Assembly: GCF_000014425.1 (NCBI RefSeq)
Contig: NC_008530.1
Coordinates: 744,001-808,000, forward strand
Reading direction: 5' to 3'
Source of the DNA: Lactobacillus gasseri ATCC 33323 = JCM 1131
GTDB lineage: Bacteria; Bacillota; Bacilli; Lactobacillales; Lactobacillaceae
Length of the DNA stretch: 64,000 nucleotides
Each line of letters opens with the position of its first letter. Position 1 is the first letter of the stretch. Positions 1 through 8,988 of this stretch are shown here, piece by piece. The translations under genes and the position numbers were made by a program. A model generated the notes under the pieces. That model made no database searches, was not told where the DNA came from, and saw only the letters and a list, made by a program, of their open reading frames with translations.

Positions 1-678
1 GTTGCCAATGTATCAAAAGTATTATTAGTCATTTCAGCAGTCGAACCAGATTTTTCGCTTGAATTGCTAGATAGATATCTAACCTTTTTTGCTTGGAAAA
101 ATGTGGGAGTAGTCATTTATTTATCAAAAGCTGATATTACGCCTACTGAAAAATTAAAAGCAATCAAATGTAAGTTAGATTATTATCAAAAAATTGGCTA
201 TTCTGTTTTTGAAGATGCAGAAGAATTAGAACGTCAATTGCCTACTATGATTCAAAAAGATCAAATTTGGACTTTAGCAGGGCAATCTGGAGCAGGAAAG
301 TCAACTTTGCTGAATAAGCTGGAAAACGAGGCAAATCAAGAGACAGGTGCAATTTCAACAGCTTTAAACCGTGGTAAGCATACAACAAGACAAGTTAAAC
401 TTTTTAAATATTCATCTGGGTTTATTGCAGACACTCCTGGATTTTCAGCAATTGACTTATTCAAAATTAAAGTTGATGAACTAGAAAATTATTTTTATGA
501 TTTAAAAGATGCAAGCGTTAAGTGCAAGTTTAGACGATGCCAGCATATAAAAGAGCCTGGTTGTGAGGTTAAAAAATTGATTGAAGAAGGAAAAATAGCT
601 AAAAGTCGCTATGATTCCTATTTAAAGATTAGACAGGAAATTTCTGAAAACAGAATGCCTGAGTATTTAAAGAAATAG
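1..678 (+). CDS. rsgA: Ribosome small-subunit-dependent GTPase A (3' part)
   Basis: The reading frame is open from base 1, so the 5' end, including the OB-fold, lies outside the window. About 225 of the family's usual roughly 295 residues are visible. The circularly permuted GTPase signature is present: the G4-like SKAD, a P-loop GQSGAGKST at about 280-306, then DTPGFS at about 432-447. The C-terminal zinc-binding cluster (Cys, Cys, His, Cys in [15 protein letters not shown]) follows. RsgA is a late 30S maturation factor that hydrolyses GTP on the small subunit. It is followed by rpe after 8 bases, the usual Firmicutes order (rsgA-rpe-thiN). A TTG at 64 is internal and is not the true start. 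Confidence 0.95.
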   Translation, partial: VANVSKVLLVISAVEPDFSLELLDRYLTFFAWKNVGVVIYLSKADITPTEKLKAIKCKLDYYQKIGYSVFEDAEELERQLPTMIQKDQIWTLAGQSGAGKSTLLNKLENEANQETGAISTALNRGKHTTRQVKLFKYSSGFIADTPGFSAIDLFKIKVDELENYFYDLKDASVKCKFRRCQHIKEPGCEVKKLIEEGKIAKSRYDSYLKIRQEISENRMPEYLKK

Positions 679-686
679 GTGAAAAA

Positions 687-1337
687 ATGATAGCACCATC
701 AATCTTAAATGCAGATAATATGCATTTAAGTCGTGATATTAAAGCAGCCATTGAGAGTGGCATTGAAAGGTTCCATATTGATATAATGGACGGCCATTTT
801 GTTCCTAATTTATCTTATGGTCCAGAATTAGTAAAAGATTTTAAGCGTTCATTTCCTTTTACTAAGGCGGAAATCCATCTAATGAGTAATAATTTAGATA
901 CTACATTGCCGCTTTTCGTTGAAGCTGGAGCTGATATTCTAGAGTTTCATTATGAAGCCACAAATAAGCCTGATTACTGGTTAGATTATCTAAAAGACCA
1001 TAATGTTCGTTGCGGAATGGCAATTAATCCTTCGACACCAGTTAATAAATTAAAGCCCTTTTTAAACAAATTAGACCAAGTTCTACTAATGACTGTGAAA
1101 CCAGGTTTTGGTGGTCAGAAGTTTGAAGAAGCAGCAGTTGAACGTTTGGCTGAACTTCAAGATATGATTAAAGATGAAAATCTGGATTTACCAATTGAGG
1201 TAGATGGCGGACTAGATCGTGAAACTTTAAAATTAACGCGCGATGCTGGGGCTAAAATTTTTGTCGCTGGATCTTATATTTTTAAAAATGGCAGTATTGA
1301 AGATCAAGTAATCAAGTTGAAAAAAGAAGATAAATGA
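687..1337 (+). CDS. rpe: Ribulose-phosphate 3-epimerase
   Basis: A 216-residue TIM-barrel protein of full family length. It interconverts ribulose-5-phosphate and xylulose-5-phosphate in the pentose phosphate pathway, in the cytosol. Visible motifs are HIDIMDGHFVPN (residues 30-41), with metal-binding His and Asp, then AEIHLM, the phosphate-loop region KPGFGGQKF, and EVDGG near residue 172. The ATG start follows GGTGAAAAA. The 3' end overlaps thiN by four bases (ATGA), indicating translational coupling within an rsgA-rpe-thiN operon. Confidence 0.96.
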   Translation: MIAPSILNADNMHLSRDIKAAIESGIERFHIDIMDGHFVPNLSYGPELVKDFKRSFPFTKAEIHLMSNNLDTTLPLFVEAGADILEFHYEATNKPDYWLDYLKDHNVRCGMAINPSTPVNKLKPFLNKLDQVLLMTVKPGFGGQKFEEAAVERLAELQDMIKDENLDLPIEVDGGLDRETLKLTRDAGAKIFVAGSYIFKNGSIEDQVIKLKKEDK

Positions 1338-2002
1338 AAGCAATTGCATTATTAGGTGGCCCAAAAGAAGAATGGCCGCAAAATTTAGCCAATAAAATAA
1401 AATTAGCACAAAAAAAAGGCGCCCTAATTATGGCTAGTGACCGGGGCAGCCTTTTTTTGTTAGAACTAGGGATAGTTCCTGATGTTGCATTAGGAGATTA
1501 TGATTCATTAACTAATCATGAAAGACAATTAGTGGAGAGTAAAGTAAAAGATATGCGCTACTCAAATCCTGTTAAGGATTTTACAGACTCAGAAATGCTG
1601 TATTATGCCGCATTTATTGATTATCGGGTCGATGATCTAATTGTATATGGTGCTACAGGTGGAAGATTAGATCATTTTTTAGTTAATATGTATGCTGTGT
1701 TAAAAGCTCCTTTTGACCAATTTAAGGAACAAATTAAGTTTGTTGATAAACAAAATATTGTGCGCTTTTTTGGTAAAGGAAGACATCTAATTTCTTATAA
1801 TTCTGACTACAAATATTTGGGAATCGGGACTTTAACAGAGGTAAAAGATTTTAGTATTAGAGATGCTAAGTATGATTTAGCTCCGGTTGATTTGAAGGTG
1901 CCAACTATGTATTCTTCAAATGAATATTTACGTCAGCAAGCAGTAACAGTTTCTTGTAAATTGGGTGTTTTAATTGTAATTAATAGCCGAGATAAAAAAT
2001 AA
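1334..2002 (+). CDS. thiN: Thiamine pyrophosphokinase
   Basis: A 222-residue cytosolic enzyme that transfers pyrophosphate from ATP to thiamine, giving the cofactor TPP. Visible features are ASDRGSLFLLELGIVPDVALGD near residues 34-55 and the substrate-site motif GATGGRLDH near residue 110. The start overlaps the rpe stop by four bases. A strong hairpin terminator follows immediately. No thiamine biosynthesis genes are visible nearby, so the substrate is probably imported thiamine (inference). Confidence 0.93.
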   Translation: MKAIALLGGPKEEWPQNLANKIKLAQKKGALIMASDRGSLFLLELGIVPDVALGDYDSLTNHERQLVESKVKDMRYSNPVKDFTDSEMLYYAAFIDYRVDDLIVYGATGGRLDHFLVNMYAVLKAPFDQFKEQIKFVDKQNIVRFFGKGRHLISYNSDYKYLGIGTLTEVKDFSIRDAKYDLAPVDLKVPTMYSSNEYLRQQAVTVSCKLGVLIVINSRDKK

Positions 2003-2040
2003 AAGGGATCAAGAATTAACTTGATCCCTTTTATTTTTTA
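2001..2040. terminator. Bidirectional intrinsic terminator between thiN and rpmB
   Basis: A perfect 13-bp stem (AAAAGGGATCAAG / CTTGATCCCTTTT) has a six-base loop. T-rich tracts flank it on both strands, so it can end thiN and the converging rpmB transcript. It overlaps the thiN stop codon. Confidence 0.9.
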
Positions 2041-2048
2041 CTTCTTAA

Positions 2049-2234
2049 TTAGGCACGTTTAACCTTACCGGATTTCAAAGCGCGAGCAGATACCCAAACA
2101 CGCTTTGGCTTACCGTCAACAAGGATGCGAACTTTTTGAAGGTTTGGCTTCCATGAACGCCGCACGGAGTTCAAAGCCTTTGAACGCTTGTTACCAAAGA
2201 CCGTCTTGCGGCCAGTAATAATGTCTTTTGCCAT
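2049..2234 (-). CDS. rpmB: Large ribosomal subunit protein bL28
   Basis: A 61-residue basic protein starting [20 protein letters not shown], the typical bL28 N-terminus, with [20 protein letters not shown] in the middle. No CxxC zinc pair is visible, so this is a zinc-free form. It is a lone minus-strand gene between thiN and asp23. A strong RBS (AAAGGAGGG on the minus strand) and its own promoter lie upstream. Confidence 0.97.
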   Translation of the reverse strand: MAKDIITGRKTVFGNKRSKALNSVRRSWKPNLQKVRILVDGKPKRVWVSARALKSGKVKRA

Positions 2235-2275
2235 TTGTGCTAAACCCTCCTTTATTTGTGTTGTAGTACTTATCT

Positions 2276-2304
2276 AATTTATCACAGCTTTCAAATTTGT
2301 GCAA
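2276..2304 (-). promoter_or_regulatory. rpmB promoter
   Basis: On the minus strand, TTGCAC and TAAATT are separated by 17 bases, and a TGA triplet before the -10 makes it an extended -10. It lies about 42 bases upstream of the bL28 start. Confidence 0.65.
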
Positions 2305-2337
2305 TATTGTCTTTTCATTTTCTTAAAACTAACATTG

Positions 2338-2365
2338 TTGATATAAAAGCTTGCTGTGTTAAAAT
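2338..2365 (+). promoter_or_regulatory. Promoter of the asp23-like/fakA operon
   Basis: TTGATA and TAAAAT are separated by 16 bases, with TGT before the -10 (extended -10). It lies 40 bases upstream of the ATG at 2406 and is divergent from the rpmB promoter. Confidence 0.6.
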
Positions 2366-2405
2366 AAATTGAGAAAAAATTGTTCTTCGTTAATGGAGGA
2401 ATACG

Positions 2406-2768
2406 ATGGCTGTTAAAATTAAAACAAAGTATGGCTTAATTGATATTTCAAATAGTGTGATCGCTACTGTCGTTGGTGGCGCAGCAACTTCTAACTATGG
2501 TGTAGTTGGAATGGCTTCAAAGAACGCTTTGCGAGATGGAGCTTACACTATTTTAAATCGCGAAAATTATCGGCGCGGTGTAGTAATTAAAACTAATGAT
2601 AATCAAATAGTCGTTGATGTATATATTATTGTGGGTTATGGTCTAAAAATTTCAGAAGTAAGTCACAATGTACAAGATAGTGTAAAATACAATCTTGAAA
2701 ATCTTTTAGGCATTAAAACAAAATCTGTTAACGTCATTGTTCAAGGCGTAAAGATTTTAGACGATTAA
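2406..2768 (+). CDS. Asp23/Gls24 family envelope stress response protein (YloU-like)
   Basis: A 120-residue protein of the Asp23/Gls24 family (DUF322), matching YloU length. The core is visible as GVVGMAS near residue 31, then VDVYIIVGYGLKISEVSHN and the amphipathic stretch VQDSVKYNLENLLGIKTKSVNVIVQGV. The family is associated with the cytoplasmic face of the envelope and alkaline or envelope stress. Its exact biochemical role is unsettled. It is followed after 21 bases by fakA, the normal yloU-yloV pairing. The RBS is TGGAGGA. Confidence 0.9.
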   Translation: MAVKIKTKYGLIDISNSVIATVVGGAATSNYGVVGMASKNALRDGAYTILNRENYRRGVVIKTNDNQIVVDVYIIVGYGLKISEVSHNVQDSVKYNLENLLGIKTKSVNVIVQGVKILDD

Positions 2769-2789
2769 TGCAATCTGGAGGAGCTAATT

Positions 2790-4454
2790 GTGGTTTTAAC
2801 TGAAATTAATAGTGATCAATTCAGAGATATGGTTCGTGCAGCAACTCATCGCATGGGCAAAAATGCTGAATTTGTGAATAAATTAAATGTTTTCCCAGTA
2901 CCTGATGGTGATACTGGAACTAATATGAACTTAACCATCGAAAGTGGAGCTAAGGCAGTTAATGAAAACCTTAGTGAATCTGTTGGCGACTTAACCGAAA
3001 GTCTCTCAAAAGGAATGTTAATGGGGGCTCGTGGTAACAGTGGTGTTATTACTTCCCAACTCTTTAGAGGCTTTTATAAAGCTACAGAAGGTAAAAAGAC
3101 CTTAACTGCACAAGATTTAGCTGATGCTTTTGCTAATGGTGTTTCAACTGCTTATAAGGCAGTTATGAAGCCTGTTGAAGGAACTATCTTAACTGTTGCT
3201 CGTGTTGCGGCTGAAGAAGGTAAAAACAAGGCAAATGAAACTGATGATGTCAGTGAAGTAATGAGAGCAGTAGTTGATGGTGCTAAAAAAGCTTTAAAGA
3301 CTACACCAGATTTATTGCCAGTTTTAAAGCAAGTTGGAGTAGTTGACTCAGGTGGTCAAGGACTCGTATTTATTTATCAGGGCTTTTTAGAAGGAGTACT
3401 TGGTGAAAAAGATAATGATGATTATCAACTTGATGAAGGTGAAATGGATGAGTTAATTAATGCAGCTCACCATCAAGCTGAATCTGCACAAGTTCAATTG
3501 TCAACGAGTGATATTAAGAACGGTTACTGTACTGAAATAATGGTCGACTTGACTGCGGACATTCCAAACAAAGAGAAGTTTGACCTTGATCAATTCAGAG
3601 AGCATCTTTCTAATTTAGGTGATTCATTATTAGCAGTTTCTGATGGCGAAGTTGCTAAAGTTCACGTTCATACTGAACACCCAGGAGATGTCTTTACTTA
3701 TGGCAAAAAATTTGGCCAATTAGGCAAAATTAAGATTGATAATATGCGAATTCAACACGAAACTATCTTAGAAAATAACGAAGAACAAGAAGAAAATGTT
3801 GATTTTGCAGTTATCGCAGTGGCTTCAGGTCACGGAATTCGTGAACTCTTTAAGAGTGAAGGCGTAAACAGAATCATTTCCGGTGGACAGACGATGAATC
3901 CATCCACTAAGGATATTATGGACGCAATCACTAAGTCAGGTGCTAAAAAAGCTATTATTTTACCAAATAACGGCAATATCATTATGGCAGCTAAGCAAGC
4001 TGCTGAGGTTAGCGATATTCCAGTTGGAATTGTGCCAACTAAGACAATTTCTCAAGGTTTAACTGCGATGCTTTCATTTGACCCTGACGCTTCAGTCGAA
4101 GAAAATGTTGAAGCAATGTCTGAAGACTTAGATACTGTTAAATCTGGTGAAGTTACGAAAGCAATTCGTGATACTAAGATCGATGATATCCAAGTTAAGA
4201 AAGATGATTATCTTGGAATTGTTGATGGTACAATTAAGGTTGATAATCCAGATCTAGTTGATACTACTGTATCGATGATTGAAAAGATGTTAGATGAAGA
4301 TAGTGAAATAATCACTATTATGTATGGTAGCGATGCTACTAGAGAAGAAGCTGATGCAGTAGTTAAAAAACTAGAAGCAAGCCACGACGATTTAGAATTT
4401 GAAATTCATGATGGTGGCCAGCCAGTTTACTACTTCTTGGTATCCGTGGAATAA
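2790..4454 (+). CDS. fakA: Fatty acid kinase catalytic subunit FakA (DAK2 domain, YloV)
   Basis: A 554-residue protein of normal FakA length. The N-terminal DhaL/DAK2 kinase domain has the nucleotide/Mg motif NVFPVPDGDTGTNM near residues 30-43 and GARGNSGVITSQ. A middle domain (CTEIMVDL near residue 249) and a C-terminal DegV-like part follow. FakA phosphorylates fatty acids bound to a FakB (DegV) partner, and the acyl-phosphate feeds PlsY/PlsX. plsX lies two genes downstream, so exogenous fatty acids can enter phospholipid synthesis here. The GTG start is chosen because GGAGGAG lies eight bases upstream. The older name was dihydroxyacetone-kinase-like protein. Confidence 0.93.
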   Translation: MVLTEINSDQFRDMVRAATHRMGKNAEFVNKLNVFPVPDGDTGTNMNLTIESGAKAVNENLSESVGDLTESLSKGMLMGARGNSGVITSQLFRGFYKATEGKKTLTAQDLADAFANGVSTAYKAVMKPVEGTILTVARVAAEEGKNKANETDDVSEVMRAVVDGAKKALKTTPDLLPVLKQVGVVDSGGQGLVFIYQGFLEGVLGEKDNDDYQLDEGEMDELINAAHHQAESAQVQLSTSDIKNGYCTEIMVDLTADIPNKEKFDLDQFREHLSNLGDSLLAVSDGEVAKVHVHTEHPGDVFTYGKKFGQLGKIKIDNMRIQHETILENNEEQEENVDFAVIAVASGHGIRELFKSEGVNRIISGGQTMNPSTKDIMDAITKSGAKKAIILPNNGNIIMAAKQAAEVSDIPVGIVPTKTISQGLTAMLSFDPDASVEENVEAMSEDLDTVKSGEVTKAIRDTKIDDIQVKKDDYLGIVDGTIKVDNPDLVDTTVSMIEKMLDEDSEIITIMYGSDATREEADAVVKKLEASHDDLEFEIHDGGQPVYYFLVSVE

Positions 4455-4457
4455 AAT

Positions 4458-6497
4458 ATGAATAATAAGCAGAGTAAGTTATTTGAACCAGTAACTGAGC
4501 TAAAGGGCGTAGGAGCTAAAACTGCTACGGCTTTAGCTGGTCTTGGCATCAATACAATTTATGATTTACTATTTTATTTTCCTTTTAGATATGATGACTT
4601 AGAGACTATCCCTCTTGATCAGATTGAAGATGGTCAAAAAGTCTTATTAAAGGGAATAGTGGTAACAGATCCGTTTGTTAGCCGATTTGGTTATCGAAAA
4701 ACAAGGCTCAGCTTTAAAATGAAAATTGATCATGACATAATCATGGTCAATTTTTTTAATCAGCCTTGGTTAAAAGATAAGGTTGAATCAGGCAAGGAAG
4801 TTGCCGTTTATGGTAAGTATCAGGTGGCTAGACAATCACTAAGTGGCTTTAAGTTAGTAGCAGAAAAGAAAGAATCAGGCTTTGCCCCAATTTATTCTGT
4901 TAATCGGCATTTGAAGCAAAATAAGTTGCAAAAATTAATTGATCTTGCCTTAGAGGAAGTTTTACCTGAAGTTGGAGAAACAATTCCAGCAGCCTTACGA
5001 GAAAAGTATCGTCTGCTTTCTGACCAAATTTTAGTAGAAAAAATGCATCATCCTAAAAATGGTAATGAAGCAAAATTAGCGCGTAGAAGTGCTATTTTTA
5101 GGGAATTTTTTCTCTTTCAAGTGCAGCTTGCACAGCTTCTTTCTCAAAGGGATGAAGATGTGCCTGGGGTAGAAAAAAGATATGATTTAGCTGCTGTAAA
5201 AGAATTGATTCAAGCTATTCCTTTTGAATTATCAGATGATCAAAAAAAGGTAGTTAATGAAATTTTTGCTGATCTTCATTCTCCAAGGCAAATGAAAAGA
5301 TTGCTTCAAGGAGATGTTGGTAGCGGTAAAACAGTTGTAGCAGTTTTTGCTATTTATGCCACAATTACTGCTGGCTTTCAAGCAGCTTTGATGGTTCCTA
5401 CAGAAATTTTGGCTCAGCAGCATTTCGCTAAAGTGGACGAATTATTAAGGCCTTTGGGAGTTAGAGTTGCCTTATTAACTGGTGATACTAAAGAATTAGA
5501 AAAGAAAGAAATTTATCGTGAATTAGCTGACGGAACAATCAATGTAGTAATTGGAACACATGCTTTAATTCAAAAGGATGTCCATTTTAAGAACCTGGGT
5601 CTTGTAATTATTGATGAACAACATCGTTTTGGTGTTAATCAAAGAAATACATTAATCAAAAAGGGAGTTGCGCCAGACGTCTTAGCAATGACGGCAACGC
5701 CGATTCCGCGTACTTTAGCCTTAACAGTATATGGTGATATGGCAGTTTCAGAGATTCGTCATTTACCTAAAGGACGTAAACCTGTGGTTTCTTCATGGGC
5801 AACGTCGAGTAAGCTAAAAGAAGTTCTTGAATTAATGCGCTCACAGCTTGAAAAAGGTTTTCAAATTTATGTTGTAACTCCTTTGATTAGTGAATCAGAA
5901 AAAAGCGATTTGAAAAACGCTGAAGATCTGCAAGCTAGACTTGCTCATTACTTTAAAGATGAAAATGTAGTTTTACTTCATGGTCAAATGAAGGGCGATC
6001 AAAAGAATGAAATCATGGATAGTTTTGCAGCTGGAAAGATTGATATTCTTGTTACGACTAGTGTAATTGAAGTTGGCGTCGATGTTCCGAATGCAAATAT
6101 GATGGTAATTTTTAACGCTGATCGCTTTGGTTTGAGTCAACTGCATCAGTTGCGTGGACGAATTGGGCGAGGCCAGACGCAAAGTTTCTGCGTTTTTGTG
6201 AGTGATCCTAAAACTGAAATTGGTAAAAAGCGGATGAATATAATTACATCTACCAGTAATGGTTTTAAACTAGCAGAAGAGGACTTGAAGCTACGAGGTG
6301 AAGGAGACGTTTTTGGTAAAGCGCAGTCTGGTTTACCTCAGTTTCAGGTTGGAGATGTGGTAAATGACTATAATACTTTGGTTACAGCTCAAAAAGAAGC
6401 TCGTGCATTAGTTAAAGCTGATCCTAATCTAGAAAGACCAGAAAATAAATTTTTACTAGAAGTGCTAAAATATAAGAAAGATTTGAATAATGATTGA
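4458..6497 (+). CDS. recG: ATP-dependent DNA helicase RecG
   Basis: A 679-residue protein of normal RecG length. An N-terminal wedge/OB domain (about 60-150) binds branched DNA. Helicase motifs follow: QGDVGSGKT (Walker A, about 283-291), DEQHRFG (motif II, about 385), MTATPIPRT (motif III), and a C-terminal helicase domain with QLRGRIGRG. RecG regresses stalled forks and branch-migrates recombination intermediates. It starts 3 bases after fakA and its final codons lie just before the plsX RBS, in the Firmicutes recG-plsX order. Confidence 0.97.
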   Translation: MNNKQSKLFEPVTELKGVGAKTATALAGLGINTIYDLLFYFPFRYDDLETIPLDQIEDGQKVLLKGIVVTDPFVSRFGYRKTRLSFKMKIDHDIIMVNFFNQPWLKDKVESGKEVAVYGKYQVARQSLSGFKLVAEKKESGFAPIYSVNRHLKQNKLQKLIDLALEEVLPEVGETIPAALREKYRLLSDQILVEKMHHPKNGNEAKLARRSAIFREFFLFQVQLAQLLSQRDEDVPGVEKRYDLAAVKELIQAIPFELSDDQKKVVNEIFADLHSPRQMKRLLQGDVGSGKTVVAVFAIYATITAGFQAALMVPTEILAQQHFAKVDELLRPLGVRVALLTGDTKELEKKEIYRELADGTINVVIGTHALIQKDVHFKNLGLVIIDEQHRFGVNQRNTLIKKGVAPDVLAMTATPIPRTLALTVYGDMAVSEIRHLPKGRKPVVSSWATSSKLKEVLELMRSQLEKGFQIYVVTPLISESEKSDLKNAEDLQARLAHYFKDENVVLLHGQMKGDQKNEIMDSFAAGKIDILVTTSVIEVGVDVPNANMMVIFNADRFGLSQLHQLRGRIGRGQTQSFCVFVSDPKTEIGKKRMNIITSTSNGFKLAEEDLKLRGEGDVFGKAQSGLPQFQVGDVVNDYNTLVTAQKEARALVKADPNLERPENKFLLEVLKYKKDLNND

Positions 6498-6514
6498 AAT
6501 TAAACGGAGTAAGT

Positions 6515-7516
6515 ATGAAAAAGATTGCAATTGATGCGATGGGCGGAGAAAATGCCCCTAAGGCCATTATTGATGCTGTTTTAAAGGCAAAACCTAAACT
6601 AAAAGATATAGAATTTATTTTATTTGGGGATGCAGAGAAAATTAATCAATTGATCCCTAATGAGCAAAAAGAACGGATCGAAGTTGTCGCTACGAGTGAA
6701 GTTATTGTCGACAGCGACGAGCCTGTAAGAGCTATTAGACGAAAAAAAGACTCCTCGATGGTAGTTGCAGCTAACTATGTTAAAGCAGGAAAAGCAGATG
6801 CATTATTTTCATTAGGAAATACTGGAGCACTGCTTGCTTGCGGAATTTTTATTATTGGCAGAATTAAGGGTGTTGAACGTCCAGCGCTAATGCCAACGCT
6901 ACCTAGTGCTAAGAGTGAACAAGGCTTTAATATTATTGACGTTGGTGCTAATGCGCAGAGCAAGCCTGAATATTTAGTCCAGTGGGCTCAAATGGCTAAC
7001 TTTTATGCTCAAAAAGTTAGAAATATTCAAAATCCTACTGTTGCTTTGCTAAATAATGGTGCAGAAGATGATAAAGGAGATCCGCTTCATCAAGAAGCCT
7101 ATAAGCTCTTAAAAGAGACTAAACTTAACTTTATTGGCAACGTTGAAGGAAATGACTTAATGGAAGGTAAGGCTGATGTAATTGTGACTGATGGCTTTAC
7201 TGGAAATGCTACTCTTAAAGCTATTGAAGGAACTGCTAGTGTGATTCTACGTTTACTCAAAGATTCACTCTTAAATAATGGCTTACGTCCAAAAGTTGGC
7301 GCCTTGCTTGCTAAGCCAGGATTAACTGCCTTAAAGAAAAGATTTGATACAGCGAGATACGGTGGTGCGGTTTTATTAGGCGTTAATGCGCCTGTTGTTA
7401 AAACACATGGAAGATCTAATATTCGGCCCATCTACTACACTTTGTTACAAATTGATAAAATGCTTAGTCAAGATTTAGTTGGTGAATATAAAAAATACTT
7501 TAGTGAATCTCGCTAG
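6515..7516 (+). CDS. plsX: Phosphate acyltransferase PlsX
   Basis: A 333-residue protein of normal family length. PlsX makes acyl-phosphate from acyl-ACP, the first step of the PlsX/PlsY/PlsC phospholipid route. Visible features are the N-terminal KKIAIDAMGGENAP, the SLGNTGALLACG segment near residue 97, and IVTDGFTGNATLKA. The ATG at 6515 is chosen over an upstream TTG at 6494 because ACGGAGT sits at the right distance. In many Firmicutes fabD and fabG separate plsX from acpP. Here acpP follows directly. Confidence 0.96.
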   Translation: MKKIAIDAMGGENAPKAIIDAVLKAKPKLKDIEFILFGDAEKINQLIPNEQKERIEVVATSEVIVDSDEPVRAIRRKKDSSMVVAANYVKAGKADALFSLGNTGALLACGIFIIGRIKGVERPALMPTLPSAKSEQGFNIIDVGANAQSKPEYLVQWAQMANFYAQKVRNIQNPTVALLNNGAEDDKGDPLHQEAYKLLKETKLNFIGNVEGNDLMEGKADVIVTDGFTGNATLKAIEGTASVILRLLKDSLLNNGLRPKVGALLAKPGLTALKKRFDTARYGGAVLLGVNAPVVKTHGRSNIRPIYYTLLQIDKMLSQDLVGEYKKYFSESR

Positions 7517-7571
7517 ACTTTAATAAAAAAATGCCTTAGAATTAAACTAAACTTTTTTGGAGGTTAAAGAA

Positions 7572-7814
7572 ATGACCGAAGAGGAAATTTTTAATAAAAT
7601 TGCTGATATGATTTCAGAACGTTTTAGCATTGATCGTGATAAGATCACTAAAGATTTGAATTTTCAGAATGATTTAGATGCAGATTCAATTGATTTCGTT
7701 GAGTTAGTAATGGATCTTGAAGATACATTTGGAGCAGAAATTCCAGATGATGACGCAGAAAAATTACAAACTGTTGGTGAAGCAGTAGAGTATATTAAGA
7801 ATCACCAAAATTAA
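7572..7814 (+). CDS. acpP: Acyl carrier protein
   Basis: An 80-residue acidic four-helix protein. Ser39 in the DADSIDFVELVM motif is the predicted 4'-phosphopantetheine attachment site. It carries acyl chains for fatty acid synthesis and for PlsX next door. Position 2 of the usual DSL motif is Ile, a common variation. The ATG at 7572 is preferred over a TTG at 7557 because TTTGGAGG precedes it. In related genomes acpP is usually next to rnc. Here the opp genes intervene. Confidence 0.96.
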   Translation: MTEEEIFNKIADMISERFSIDRDKITKDLNFQNDLDADSIDFVELVMDLEDTFGAEIPDDDAEKLQTVGEAVEYIKNHQN

Positions 7815-7837
7815 AATTTTAATCATTGAAATTTCAG

Positions 7838-7897
7838 AAGATACTGTCATTTTTCATTTACTTTTATAAAAGTTATTGAAATAGCAGTATCTTTTGT
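7838..7897 (+). terminator. Terminator of acpP (long hairpin)
   Basis: AAGATACTG pairs with CAGTATCTT across about 38 bases. An inner ACTTTTATAAAAGT palindrome extends the structure, and TTTTGTTT follows. The opp promoter is embedded in its distal half. Confidence 0.65.
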
Positions 7898-7904
7898 TTA
7901 TAAT
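7876..7904 (+). promoter_or_regulatory. Promoter of oppDFBC
   Basis: TTGAAA and TATAAT are separated by 17 bases, close to the sigma-A consensus. The predicted transcript starts near 7911, leaving a leader of about 60 bases before oppD. The -35 overlaps the terminator stem of acpP. Confidence 0.75.
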
Positions 7905-7971
7905 AATGACATTAAATTGAAAATCTAATTGACTTTTAATAATGTCGTAAGGCTTGAGAGGAGAATGGCCT

Positions 7972-8982
7972 TTGGAAAAGCAAAGTGATCTTTTATTAGA
8001 TATCGAACACTTGCATACCGCATATCGTTTGCACGGTAAGTTTTATGATGCCGCTGATGACATTAACTTAACCTTGAAACGAAATGAGATCTTGGCAGTT
8101 GTTGGTGAATCTGGTTGTGGTAAAAGTACAATTGCTTCAAGCATTATTGGTTTGTATGACCACAAAAATACGAGAGTAACCGGAGATATCTTGTACAATG
8201 AATTAAACTTAGTTAACTTAAATGAATCATTGTTTAACAAAATTCGTGGAAACAATATTGGAATGATTTTCCAGGATCCATTGGCATCTCTTAATCCTTT
8301 AATGAAGGTTGGAGATCAAGTTGCTGAGACACTTTACTACCATACTGATATGGACGAGAAAGCTCGTCATGCACGCGTAATTGAGCTCTTTAACCAAGTT
8401 GGTATGCCACGTCCTGAAGAAATGTATGAGATGTATCCACATGAATTATCTGGTGGATTGCGTCAACGTGTGGTAATTGCGATTGCAATTGCATGTAAAC
8501 CAGAAATCATCATTGCTGATGAGCCAACTACAGCTTTAGATGTTACTATTCAGGCACAGATTTTGGATTTACTTAAGGAAATTCAAAAAGAGTCGCGTTC
8601 AGGAATTATTTTGATTACTCACGACTTAGGTGTTGTTGCTGAAACCGCTGATCAAGTGGCAGTTATGTATGCTGGACAAATTGTTGAAAAAGCAGATGTT
8701 AAAACAATTTTTGAAAATCCACTTCATCCATATACACGTTCACTTCTTCATTCAATGCCACAGACAGATGATGAAAGCCAAGATCTTCACGTGATTCATG
8801 GAACAGTTCCTTCGCTAATCAATATGCCTAGAACTGGTGACAGATTTGCCGCAAGAATTCCTTGGATTCCAGCTAGTGCTCATGAAGAGAACCCTAAGAT
8901 TCATGAAGTTGAACCAGGACACTTTGTAAGATGTACTTGCTGGCAAAGCTTCCATTTCCAAGATGAAGAAAAGAAAGGATAG
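7972..8982 (+). CDS. oppD: Oligopeptide ABC transporter ATP-binding protein OppD
   Basis: A 336-residue ABC ATPase of the Opp/Dpp class. Walker A GESGCGKST is at residues 45-53, the signature SGGLRQR is near 160, and Walker B IIADEPTTALD is near 180. The C-terminal oligopeptide-transporter extension has VRCTCW. The first two cysteines of the usual GCRFxxRCP extension motif are replaced (GDRFAARIP). TTG at 7972 is the likely start because AGAGGAG lies just upstream. An in-frame TTG at 7954 overlaps that RBS. With OppF it energises peptide uptake through OppB/OppC. It is the first gene of oppDFBC. Confidence 0.93.
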   Translation: MEKQSDLLLDIEHLHTAYRLHGKFYDAADDINLTLKRNEILAVVGESGCGKSTIASSIIGLYDHKNTRVTGDILYNELNLVNLNESLFNKIRGNNIGMIFQDPLASLNPLMKVGDQVAETLYYHTDMDEKARHARVIELFNQVGMPRPEEMYEMYPHELSGGLRQRVVIAIAIACKPEIIIADEPTTALDVTIQAQILDLLKEIQKESRSGIILITHDLGVVAETADQVAVMYAGQIVEKADVKTIFENPLHPYTRSLLHSMPQTDDESQDLHVIHGTVPSLINMPRTGDRFAARIPWIPASAHEENPKIHEVEPGHFVRCTCWQSFHFQDEEKKG

Positions 8983-8988
8983 GAAATT

